The position numbers and the translations under genes are program-made. From Opitutia bacterium (GTDB taxonomy: Bacteria; Verrucomicrobiota; Verrucomicrobiia; Opitutales; Seribacteraceae): a stretch of DNA of 8,428 bases. This document shows positions 1-6,762 of this stretch, piece after piece (the first letter of the stretch is position 1; each line of letters opens with the position of its first letter). The notes below the pieces were generated by a model that was not told the DNA's origin, searched no databases, and saw only the letters and a list, made by a program, of their open reading frames with translations. The stretch is taken from the NCBI GenBank assembly GCA_018646565.1, contig JABGUO010000230.1, positions 1 through 8,428 on the forward strand. Reading direction: 5' to 3'.

Positions 1-73
1 TCTCCAACAAACAGTTCGGAGAGGGTTAATACCGCTTCAATTCGGGGCATTCGACCCCAGATACTAAATGACA

Positions 74-112
74 ATCGGTTATTCCGATAGTATCCGATAG
101 TCTATGGATAGT
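74..112. repeat. Phased GATAGT direct repeats with a small inverted repeat
   Basis: GATAGT occurs three times, at 86-91, 96-101 and 107-112, so successive copies begin 10 and 11 bases apart, about one helical turn. The first two copies lie in a tandem 10-mer: TCCGATAGTA at 83-92 and TCCGATAGTC at 93-102. ATCGG at 74-78 and CCGAT at 84-88 form an inverted repeat around the first copy, and CTAT/ATAG at 102-105 and 108-111 form another. The arrangement could be a protein-binding site, but it is short enough to be chance. Confidence 0.4.
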
Positions 113-310
113 TCCGGTGGTTTCCCGAAAATACACTGTAATGAGCTGTTGGTAACCTTTGCACGGTAAGACTTGTAGTGAAGATGTAACACTCATCGAT
201 AAACTACATAAATCTGAAATTACTTGATATGAAAATTGCTGGTTTATTCTTTTCTTCCGTTTCTATCAAGATAGCTCCACCCTTCCCCGTCATCTCAAAA
301 GATTTTCCAA

Positions 311-340
311 ATAACACAAACTACTATTTGACTTTATAAT
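311..340 (+). promoter_or_regulatory. Possible sigma-70-type promoter for the antitoxin-like gene
   Basis: A perfect TATAAT lies at 335-340. A four-of-six match to the -35 consensus (ATAACA, 311-316) stands 18 bases upstream. A better -35-like TTGACT at 328-333 is far too close to pair with this -10 box. Transcription would start near 347, leaving about 14 bases before the ATG at 361, consistent with the lack of a Shine-Dalgarno sequence. The surroundings are AT-rich, so a chance match is possible. Confidence 0.3.
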
Positions 341-360
341 ATACTCAATTAGCTTAAGTT

Positions 361-630
361 ATGGATTCGATTAAGTCGTGGATTGCACAAGGTAAACTTT
401 CCGCATTGATTGAGAAGACAAATCAAACAGGACAACCTGTACTAATTTTTACAGACCAAGGAAGTTCAATTCTTGTGGGCGAGGCAGAATGGAGGGAAAT
501 GCAGGAAAAAATAAGGAAGCACGACTACCTCAAGTCAGTCGATAAAAATCCAATCCAATTTGAGGCCAAGGATCCTCATCAAATGGAATGGCAACAGACA
601 AGAGACGATGGATATTTTTCAGATGCGTAG
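361..630 (+). CDS. Phd/YefM-family antitoxin-like protein, no adjacent toxin
   Basis: This 89-residue protein resembles the N-terminal half of Phd/YefM type II antitoxins. A short helix containing KLSALIEKT (12-20) is followed by TGQPVLIFTDQGSSILVG (23-40), the two-strand region, then EAEWREMQEKI (41-51). In that family this part dimerises and binds the operator, while the C-terminal tail neutralises the toxin. The tail here (about 52-89) is rich in Asp, Gln and His and ends in a short acidic stretch. The ATG has no Shine-Dalgarno sequence, but a TATAAT box lies 20 bases upstream and no better in-frame start is visible. A toxin gene normally follows directly, yet here the next gene is convergent, so this looks like an orphan antitoxin, a stand-alone regulator or a locus remnant. 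The fold assignment is from residue pattern only. Confidence 0.7.
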   Translation: MDSIKSWIAQGKLSALIEKTNQTGQPVLIFTDQGSSILVGEAEWREMQEKIRKHDYLKSVDKNPIQFEAKDPHQMEWQQTRDDGYFSDA

Positions 631-675
631 GTGGTAATGGGAATGGGAAACTTACACCACTAACTCCCCAAGTTA
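631..675 (+). terminator. Weak hairpins in the convergent gap
   Basis: Two small inverted repeats lie just after the stop codon of the antitoxin-like gene: GTGGT at 631-635 with ACCAC at 656-660, and TAACT at 661-665 with AGTTA at 671-675 around a five-base loop. Neither is GC-rich or followed by a clear T run, so intrinsic termination is only a weak suggestion. On the minus strand the cytochrome gene's stop codon is followed directly by seven T residues, again without a preceding stem. Confidence 0.2.
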
Positions 676-712
676 AATACAAATAAAATGGTGCATCTTC
701 TTCTTAAAAAAA

Positions 713-3022
713 CTAGGGGCTTATTTTTCGTTCGATTTCGCGAAGGAAGTTGATTGCCTGGGGATTTGTAGGCGTTAATTCAACCATTCGGCGGGCATAG
801 GGTAACGCTTCTTTCCATCTTTGCTTTTGTGCAAGCAATTGTAACAGGTTTTGCACAAATTGAGGATTATTGGGCTCCAGTTCGATGGCCCGTAGAAAAG
901 CGGTAACTGCAGGGTCAACTTTTTCCTGCTGCCAATAGGCAATAGCAAGGTTGTGAAAGATCCGGGGATTATCGAGTGCATAACCGGCGGCTTTTTCAAG
1001 TGTGCGGGTGGCTTCGGGCAGTCGCGAACGATCCTCGGCTAAAAGTAGACCGAGTGAATAATAAACCTGCCCCCATGTAGGCTGATAGCGGATGGCTTCA
1101 CGAAGAAGTTTTTCGGCTTCCCGATTTCGTCCACGCCTACTGAGCAAGGTAGCTAAGTTCATTCGGGCGGGCACATAGGTACTTTCACGATTAATTGCAG
1201 AACGGTAATGTTCCTCCGCCAGAATCGGGTCATTTTGATTCTCGGCTAAAATACCAAGTGATAAGTGAGATTCTGGCCGGTCAAGATTGTACTCAAATCG
1301 TTTCTTTAATTCCTGAAAGACCACGCGAAAAAGTTTGAAATCGCTCTCTTCAAATAGAGTTTGTGGAGAGCGCGAAAGAATGCGGGCCGCTTCGGTTCGC
1401 ACCGAGACAATAGGGTCATGAAGCATGCGCACAAGCGAGGCATGGCTTTGTTCAGGTGGTAAGTCTTCCAGTTTGGACACAGCGGCAACACGGAGGACTG
1501 ATTGGTTGGAGTCCAGGTTACGACGGGCTTCGTCAAAGGAGGCATCACTCAGAAAACGGCGCAGGGCGAGCATTGCACCCGCACGGCTAAAAGCGGGAGA
1601 CTCGGGATCCTGACAGGCTGCCAAAAGGAGTTTTTCGGCTTCCGGCTTGCCTGTTCTTAATGCATGAAAAGCTTCGGGGTGACGAACTTCTTTTGGTCGG
1701 TCCGTTCCCTTAAACCGTTCGACTGCATCCGCAGCCCATTGGGCATCTTGGTCGGTGTGACATCGGTTACAGGCATTGGGCGAGCCATGCTTGACGGAAA
1801 GATCCGGCCGTGGGATGCGGATACTGTGATCGCGGCGAGCATCAATTCCCATATAAGTCTTTTCCGGCATATGACATTCCACACACTGGGCTCCCTGTGT
1901 ACCAGATTGGTGAAAATGGTGGGCAGATGTGTCAAAACCGGTAGGATTTTTTTCATTCGGCACATGACAGCGCGTGCACAATTGATTCGTGTAAGTATGG
2001 AGTTTTACGGTGTGCGGATCATGGCAATCCACACATTTGACCCCCTGGTGAAACATTTTACTCTGAATATAGGATCCGTAGACATAAACTTCATCATCAA
2101 TTTGTCCGTCCACATGATAGGTAGGGACGCTCATATCGGGAGACCAGGGTTGTGTCACTTCAGGTAGGAAGTGATCAAGAAACTTACTGCCCGCATGGTG
2201 CCCCGGGTGTACAAAGCCACGCCGGGCATGACACTTGGCACAGGATTCAATTTGGGCGACATTTGAACTGTTAATGTCTGCGAAGCCAAAATGTTCAAGT
2301 CCACCCCACCCTTTTCCTTCTTTGGCAAATTCAACATGATCTCGACCCGGCCCATGGCAGGATTCACAGGCCACATTCATTTCGGAATAAGCGGTAGAGA
2401 AGGTTTGTTTAGCATGGTCAAATTCCTTGCGCAGATTGGTGGAATGACAATCCGCGCACATATGATCCCAGTTTTGCATGGAACGGGTCCAAAAGAGTGG
2501 ATCATCGTGAGCAATTTTTTCATCTGGATACAAATGATACCATTCTTTTTTTTCAACATCCCAACAGGTTGGTAAAACCTGCATTCGACCGTCCGGAAAC
2601 TTGACTAAAAATTGCTGAAGCGGCTCCCAACCAAAGGTGTAGGCAATCTCAAAAGATTCCATATCCCCGTCCTGATTGTTGGTTTCCACCATGTACTTTT
2701 CATCCTCCATGAAAAACTTGGTGGTGACGCCGAAATTTACGAATTCTGTATTGTTAAAATCCGCACGGACTGTTTCGGGCCCCGGTAATTCCATCGCATG
2801 GTAATGGTGTGATTCCTCCCACTTGGCATGGGCCTCGGCATGACATTCAGCGCAGGACTCAGATCCCACATACTCATCCAGTCGATAATCTCCCAATTTA
2901 TTTCCGTCGGTTTGTTTCGAATTATTCGATTCTTCAGAACCACAGGAATAAAAAAACAAGCTTAGTAGGCAGTAAATTAAAAAACTGCTAAGAAACATGC
3001 TTTTAGGAGATGATTTCGACAT
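713..3022 (-). CDS. Octahaem c-type cytochrome lipoprotein with HEAT-like and TPR domains
   Basis: The 769-residue product has eight CXXCH motifs starting at residues 57, 189, 219, 261, 330, 349, 380 and 418, which predicts eight covalently bound haems, with many further His residues as possible axial ligands (for example HHYHAM, 72-77). The segments around the first three motifs (VGSESCAECH; NWDHMCADCHSTN; CESCHGPG) are typical of a cytochrome c554-like family with C-terminal TPRs, known from several bacterial phyla. Residues 450-555 look like HEAT-type helical repeats, and 580-765 hold about five TPRs. The N-terminus has a hydrophobic segment (9-26) followed by Cys27 in FFYSC, a non-canonical but plausible lipobox, so an exported, membrane-anchored protein is likely. 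It probably transfers electrons or reduces a small substrate outside the cytoplasm; the substrate cannot be read from sequence. Starting at Met1 rather than Met9 is uncertain, since neither has a Shine-Dalgarno sequence. It is transcribed divergently from the GYF_2 gene. Confidence 0.9.
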   Translation of the reverse strand: MSKSSPKSMFLSSFLIYCLLSLFFYSCGSEESNNSKQTDGNKLGDYRLDEYVGSESCAECHAEAHAKWEESHHYHAMELPGPETVRADFNNTEFVNFGVTTKFFMEDEKYMVETNNQDGDMESFEIAYTFGWEPLQQFLVKFPDGRMQVLPTCWDVEKKEWYHLYPDEKIAHDDPLFWTRSMQNWDHMCADCHSTNLRKEFDHAKQTFSTAYSEMNVACESCHGPGRDHVEFAKEGKGWGGLEHFGFADINSSNVAQIESCAKCHARRGFVHPGHHAGSKFLDHFLPEVTQPWSPDMSVPTYHVDGQIDDEVYVYGSYIQSKMFHQGVKCVDCHDPHTVKLHTYTNQLCTRCHVPNEKNPTGFDTSAHHFHQSGTQGAQCVECHMPEKTYMGIDARRDHSIRIPRPDLSVKHGSPNACNRCHTDQDAQWAADAVERFKGTDRPKEVRHPEAFHALRTGKPEAEKLLLAACQDPESPAFSRAGAMLALRRFLSDASFDEARRNLDSNQSVLRVAAVSKLEDLPPEQSHASLVRMLHDPIVSVRTEAARILSRSPQTLFEESDFKLFRVVFQELKKRFEYNLDRPESHLSLGILAENQNDPILAEEHYRSAINRESTYVPARMNLATLLSRRGRNREAEKLLREAIRYQPTWGQVYYSLGLLLAEDRSRLPEATRTLEKAAGYALDNPRIFHNLAIAYWQQEKVDPAVTAFLRAIELEPNNPQFVQNLLQLLAQKQRWKEALPYARRMVELTPTNPQAINFLREIERKISP

Positions 3023-3120
3023 AATATTTAGTATTTACTATGCACAGGATTTAGAATCTGGCAATTCCAAGCGGGGAAACATTTATTGACCCGAACTTAC
3101 ATCTTAACTAAGAGAATTGA
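3023..3120. promoter_or_regulatory. Divergent intergenic region with weak promoter-like boxes
   Basis: This 98-base gap separates two divergent genes and must hold both promoters unless they lie inside coding sequence. On the minus strand, TTGCCA (plus-strand 3059-3064) and CATAGT (plus-strand 3037-3042) are 16 bases apart and could serve the cytochrome gene. On the plus strand, TTGACC at 3086-3091 is a fair -35 box, but the best -10 candidate 17 bases on (TAAGAG, 3109-3114) is poor. No clear operator palindrome was found. Confidence 0.3.
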
Positions 3121-3948
3121 ATGGGCTTGTATCTTACTAGTAATCAACAACAAATAGGACCTTACGAAATTGCACAAGTCAACCAGATGCTTGTGGCTCA
3201 ACAAATTGGAGTAGAAACACTAGCCTGGCAAGAAGGCATGCCTAATTGGGAACCCATTTCATCTCCTACATTTGCGGCCATTGGAATCCAAATACCACAG
3301 CAGCAAAAGACAACTAGCCCGGCACAGAATCCGGGAGCACAAACCAAAAGTCCCCAATCCGGTCATCCAACCAGTAACATTCGAAGCGGAGGAGGTAGTT
3401 TTACAATAGGTTCTGCAATTGGTGAAGCCTTCTCTTTTTTCAAAGCAAATCCAATTGGCTCCATCTCTTGGTTGGTCTTATCCAGTGTTCTAAGCTCTAC
3501 TGGAATCGGAGCCCTTCTTGCTCCTCTGCTAGCAGTGAATTTCTTTACCTGTGCAAAGAGATTTCAGCAAAATGGAACCAAAATGACCATAAGTGATCTT
3601 TTTGACTTTTCAAATGCGATTGAAAAAATGTTTGGACCTCTCGTACTAGGAATCATCATCGCAGTCGGTTTTGCATTTTTTATTATCCCCGGAATTATAT
3701 TATCGATGTGGTGGACTTTCTCTCCCTGTGTACTGGCTGACCGGCCAGATTTATCTTTTATCGAAGCCATCCAAGAATCCAGATCGGTTGCCAAGGGAAA
3801 TTGGATAAAACTCATTATCCTCTTTATTGCAATTGGCTTTCTCCAAATTCTGGGAGTGATTTGCCTTGGCGTTGGATTGCTTGTTACGATCCCCGTTGGC
3901 CATATTGCACTTTACTTCGCCTACGACCAATGTAAAAATTCTCGGTAA
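3121..3948 (+). CDS. GYF_2 domain protein with C-terminal multi-pass membrane domain
   Basis: This 275-residue protein starts with a GYF_2-type module (about 3-55): IGPYEIAQV near 12-20, then ETLAWQEGMPNWEPI (32-46), with the conserved aromatic and Gly residues of that family. A flexible Gln/Pro/Ser/Thr-rich linker (56-95) follows. The rest is a membrane domain with about four hydrophobic segments, near 112-145, 172-196, 228-248 and 250-268. It contains a PGIILSMWWTF motif (190-200) and AIQESRSVAKGNW (216-228), the latter typical of small membrane proteins of the DUF975/YciC-like type. GYF modules bind proline-rich peptides in eukaryotes; in bacteria GYF_2 usually sits at the cytoplasmic end of membrane proteins and its ligand is unknown. 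With no signal peptide, the N-terminus is probably cytoplasmic. A weak AAGAGA stretch lies about 6 bases before the ATG. It appears monocistronic, and no enzymatic motif is visible. Confidence 0.8.
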   Translation: MGLYLTSNQQQIGPYEIAQVNQMLVAQQIGVETLAWQEGMPNWEPISSPTFAAIGIQIPQQQKTTSPAQNPGAQTKSPQSGHPTSNIRSGGGSFTIGSAIGEAFSFFKANPIGSISWLVLSSVLSSTGIGALLAPLLAVNFFTCAKRFQQNGTKMTISDLFDFSNAIEKMFGPLVLGIIIAVGFAFFIIPGIILSMWWTFSPCVLADRPDLSFIEAIQESRSVAKGNWIKLIILFIAIGFLQILGVICLGVGLLVTIPVGHIALYFAYDQCKNSR

Positions 3949-4197
3949 AATAAACGAAATCAATAATGTTTTTTGTCCAAAACCACAGACTCATGGCAGA
4001 AATTAATTAAATGCTACTACTCTTTACAGCTTACATTCAGTTTTACGAAGTATCATTTTTTGCACCCCTCCACTTTATTTTCGGCGAATCTCTTCATTAA
4101 TGGCTTATCAGTTGCAGATTCCAGTCCAACTCAATCAAGAATTAATGCTCGTTTTAGCTTGCAGAAAATTTTCTCAGACATCAAATTATAGAATATT
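3949..4197 (+). promoter_or_regulatory. Gap upstream of the DUF1549/DUF1501 operon, with a palindrome
   Basis: This 249-base gap holds no convincing gene. A TTG-initiated reading frame (3973-4191) has no ribosome binding site and encodes a composition unlike a folded protein. A perfect 12-base palindrome, AGAAAATTTTCT, lies at 4163-4174, 24 bases before the ATG at 4198 and overlapping where a promoter would be expected, so it is a candidate operator. TATAGA at 4187-4192 resembles a -10 box but is very close to the start codon, and its nearest -35-like sequence (TTGCAG, 4159-4164) is spaced too far away. Six T residues near 3969-3974 have no preceding stem, so no terminator is called for the GYF_2 gene. 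Confidence 0.35.
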
Positions 4198-6732
4198 ATG
4201 AAATTGGTTCTTTTTATACCCTTTATATTTGTTTTTTCAACCGTTCATTCGCTTTTTGCAATGAACCGTGATTTCCACTCCAATAACGGTCAAAAGATCA
4301 ACGGGACTGTTATTAAATATTTTGAGGATGGGGATGTTCTCCTTAAGAGATCCAAAGACATGCAACTCTTTCGAATAAGCTTAGATATTTTCACAGAAAA
4401 CGATCAAGCTTTTGTCAAAAATAACTTCCCTCCCAACCATGATGCCTTGCCCTCTTTTAATCGTCCTCTTGCAGAACGAGACTTAGCAATCAACGCACAA
4501 TTCATTGATAAAATTATCGAGTCGAAATTACGCTCTTACAACCAACGTCCCGGGAAAGAAATATCCAACGAAACTTTTCTACGCCGAGCCTATCTTAAAA
4601 TTATCGGACGAATTCCCACACTTGAAGAGGCTCAGGAGTTTCTGGCAAAAAGAGATCGTAAAGCAAGGGGGCAACTGATCGACAAGTTACTCACATCGGA
4701 AGGGTACAATAAAAATTGGTATGTTTATTGGGCTGATATTTTGCGTGCAAAAACAAGAGTAGGAAATCAGGGTTCTGACGGTTATCCGTTCGTACGGTAT
4801 CTTAAGGATTCAATTGCTGCCAACAAACCCTACAATGTTTGGGTTGAAGAAATGCTCTCCTCTAAGGGTCCCATGTGGGAAAGAGGGAATGGTTCTGTTG
4901 GATACTTTTACCGAGACCAAGGAATGGGATTAGATAACATGGCCAATACCGTCCGCGTCTTCCTAGGAACGAGTCTGGAATGTGCGCAATGCCACGATCA
5001 TCCTTTTGATCGTTGGACTCAAAAACAATTCTATGAAATGGCCGCATTTACTCATGGGACTGGCAGTGTGAATCGCAGAAGTGATCAACTGAGTGATCTT
5101 AATAAATTGGTTCGTGCCGAAATGAAAGAAAATGAGGAGGAAAGAAATCAAATAAACAGAGCTTTTGATTATGTGAAGGATATACTAAGCCCTGGGTTGG
5201 ATGATTTAGGCAAAGGAGAAATCAAACTGCCCAATGATTATCAGTACGATAATGCAAAACCCGGCGAAAAACTAGAAGCGAAAACCATTTTTGGATTGGT
5301 TGTGGAATTGGATGAAAATCTTGAAGAAAAAGGATCACGTGCTTCGTATGCCAGTTGGCTTGCATCTCCTGATAATCCTCGATTTTCAACTGTTATTGCA
5401 AACAGGTTGTGGAAAACAGCTTTCGGGATCGGACTTATTGAGCCTGTCGACAACATGTACGATGATACTCTGCCCACCCATCCTAAATTAATGCTCCATC
5501 TCGAAAAACTGATGGTCGCACTCGACTATGACATGAAAGAATTCCTTCGAATTATTTATAATACCAAATCATTCCAAAGAGAGGCACCGGCAAGGGAAAT
5601 TACTTCCAAAGATTCCAAGGATGAAACGATGCCACCCGAAGTGAAGTGGGTAATCGCGGGGCCCAACCCGGACTTTCCAAAACGGGGAGCAGCACCCTAC
5701 TTTTATCAAGGCCCTATTCTAACAAGGATGTCAGGAGAACAGTTATGGGACTCGTTGGTCACCTTGAATTTCCCGGACTTGGATACAAGAATTAACTCAA
5801 GAACACCAGAAGACGGTTTTGATCGATTTGTTCGATTCTCTCAAATGAGTGCTGAGGATATTTTCGAAGAGGTAATGGAAAGATACAACTCCAAGAAAGC
5901 CAACCGAAATATGGATATGGCGGCAAAACCATCCGCACCCATAAACAAGAAGTGTCCGATCAAGACAACCCGGGATGCAAATCCAAGTATTACCGCCAAG
6001 AATGAAAAGGGTGAGACAGTGGCATTCTGCTGTAATGGCTGTAAAAATAAGTTTTTAGCCGCACTTCCCCCAACTGTAAAACAAACACAGATGGCTGCCA
6101 TGAAACCTACTCAGTTGAATGAGATGTGCCCTATCAAGCCAGACCGTAGAGCAGACCCCTCGATTACCGCAAAAAATGCAAAAGGTGAAACCGTGGCATT
6201 TTGCTGCAATGGCTGTAAGAATAAATTTGCTGCTGCCCCCCCCGCCATGGATTCCAACATGGCGAAAAGTATGATGAATGGTATGGACAAGACTTCCTCC
6301 GCATCCATGGATAGCAGTTCATACAAACGATCCGGCACACCCACTAGAGACGCAAATTCCCTACGGGCATCCGAAGTAGGCGACCCAGCACCTCGTGGGC
6401 ACATTATTATTCAATTTGGTGGTTCACGAAGAGACCAAATCCAAGTTTCTCATAAGGAAGCAGCTGTCAATCAGGTACTGGCAATGATCAACGGTTATGT
6501 TGAGAAATACTTGGTGAGCAATAAAAAATCGCACACTCTACTCAAAATCTCAGAAGGTCCAACGATGGAAGAAAAAGTAAATCTTGCATTTCTTGCCATC
6601 TTACAGAGGAAACCGAATACAACTGAGTTACGTGACTTTAAAGACATGATTAACAAATTGGATGCAGAGGACTTTCACAAAGACGTGGTGTGGGCACTCT
6701 TGAACAGCCATGAATTCATGTTTGTTCAATAA
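4198..6732 (+). CDS. Exported DUF1549/DUF1553 protein with SHD1-like domain and tandem YHS/TRASH-like insert
   Basis: The 844-residue protein begins with a Sec signal peptide (1-21, cleavage probably after LFA), which supports the ATG at 4198 despite no Shine-Dalgarno sequence. Residues 24-78 form an SHD1-like module. DUF1549 spans about 96-290 and contains the family's haem-binding CXXCH (CAQCHDHPFD, 262-271). After a variable, charged segment (291-372), DUF1553 starts near 376 (YASWLASPDNPRF; NRLWKTAFGIGLIEPVDN) and continues to about 562. It is then interrupted by about 160 residues and resumes near 722 (RASEVGDPAPRGH), ending in the usual WALLNSHEFMF. The insert carries two copies of a CPI-x(22)-CCNGC motif, with cysteines at 586, 611, 612, 615 and 644, 669, 670, 673, flanked by Met/Ser-rich linkers; such motifs in YHS/TRASH-type domains bind metals. 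The family's function is not established; extracytoplasmic redox or polymer breakdown has been suggested from context. It is the first gene of an operon with the DUF1501 gene 30 bases downstream. Confidence 0.92.
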   Translation: MKLVLFIPFIFVFSTVHSLFAMNRDFHSNNGQKINGTVIKYFEDGDVLLKRSKDMQLFRISLDIFTENDQAFVKNNFPPNHDALPSFNRPLAERDLAINAQFIDKIIESKLRSYNQRPGKEISNETFLRRAYLKIIGRIPTLEEAQEFLAKRDRKARGQLIDKLLTSEGYNKNWYVYWADILRAKTRVGNQGSDGYPFVRYLKDSIAANKPYNVWVEEMLSSKGPMWERGNGSVGYFYRDQGMGLDNMANTVRVFLGTSLECAQCHDHPFDRWTQKQFYEMAAFTHGTGSVNRRSDQLSDLNKLVRAEMKENEEERNQINRAFDYVKDILSPGLDDLGKGEIKLPNDYQYDNAKPGEKLEAKTIFGLVVELDENLEEKGSRASYASWLASPDNPRFSTVIANRLWKTAFGIGLIEPVDNMYDDTLPTHPKLMLHLEKLMVALDYDMKEFLRIIYNTKSFQREAPAREITSKDSKDETMPPEVKWVIAGPNPDFPKRGAAPYFYQGPILTRMSGEQLWDSLVTLNFPDLDTRINSRTPEDGFDRFVRFSQMSAEDIFEEVMERYNSKKANRNMDMAAKPSAPINKKCPIKTTRDANPSITAKNEKGETVAFCCNGCKNKFLAALPPTVKQTQMAAMKPTQLNEMCPIKPDRRADPSITAKNAKGETVAFCCNGCKNKFAAAPPAMDSNMAKSMMNGMDKTSSASMDSSSYKRSGTPTRDANSLRASEVGDPAPRGHIIIQFGGSRRDQIQVSHKEAAVNQVLAMINGYVEKYLVSNKKSHTLLKISEGPTMEEKVNLAFLAILQRKPNTTELRDFKDMINKLDAEDFHKDVVWALLNSHEFMFVQ
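5944..6243 (+). repeat. Tandem protein-level repeat: two CPI...CCNGC metal-binding-type units
   Basis: Two 42-residue units (codons at 5944-6069 and 6118-6243) start 58 residues apart and match at 33 of 42 positions. Both keep the first Cys, the CCNGC cluster 25 residues later, and the following KNKF. The DNA copies differ at many third codon positions, so the duplication is not fresh and the spacing looks maintained by selection. The units resemble the short YHS/TRASH-like cysteine domains that coordinate metal ions with about four Cys residues. They sit inside the DUF1553 region of the host protein without breaking the frame. Confidence 0.85.
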
Positions 6733-6748
6733 CAATAAATTATTATAT

Positions 6749-6754
6749 AGGAAG
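6749..6754 (+). promoter_or_regulatory. Shine-Dalgarno sequence of the DUF1501 gene
   Basis: AGGAAG stands eight bases before the ATG at 6763. It is the only clear Shine-Dalgarno sequence in the window; the other genes start without one. It fixes the start of the DUF1501 gene and suggests independent re-initiation within the operon, 30 bases after the upstream stop. Confidence 0.7.
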
Positions 6755-6762
6755 ATAGCATT

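Larger units (their letters stand above)
1..360. other. Upstream region without a convincing gene
   Basis: Stop codons interrupt all frames on both strands, so no complete gene fits here. Plus-strand frame 1 is open from base 1 to a TAG at 88-90 (29 codons, many Ser, Arg and Asn), which could be the 3' end of a gene starting outside the window, but its residues match nothing I recognise. Between 74 and 112 there is a cluster of short repeats, listed separately. The last 50 bases are AT-rich and contain a -10-like box before the gene at 361. No tRNA or other structured RNA could be supported. Confidence 0.5.

Noticed and set aside
45..58. GGGGCATTCGACCCC-like hairpin resembling a tRNA T-arm
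   Set aside because: The TTCGA element is out of register with the stem on both strands, and no anticodon arm or acceptor stem can be placed around it.
328..340. TTGACT next to TATAAT as a -35/-10 pair
   Set aside because: Only one base separates the two boxes, so they cannot form one promoter; only the -10 box was kept, with another -35 candidate.
1664..2167. 167-codon plus-strand reading frame inside the cytochrome gene
   Set aside because: It is antisense to the CXXCH-containing stretch of a clearly real minus-strand gene and shows no domain; it is open only because of that gene's codon usage.
3969..3974. T run after the GYF_2 gene as an intrinsic terminator
   Set aside because: No stem of useful length precedes the T residues.
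3973..4191. 72-codon plus-strand reading frame starting with TTG
   Set aside because: It has a rare start codon, no ribosome binding site, no recognisable domain and an irregular composition; it lies in the gap just before the operon and is best read as non-coding.
5841..6404. Two minus-strand reading frames with similar sequences (5841-6101 and 6111-6404)
   Set aside because: Their mutual similarity is simply the reverse-strand shadow of the tandem cysteine units in the DUF1553 protein.
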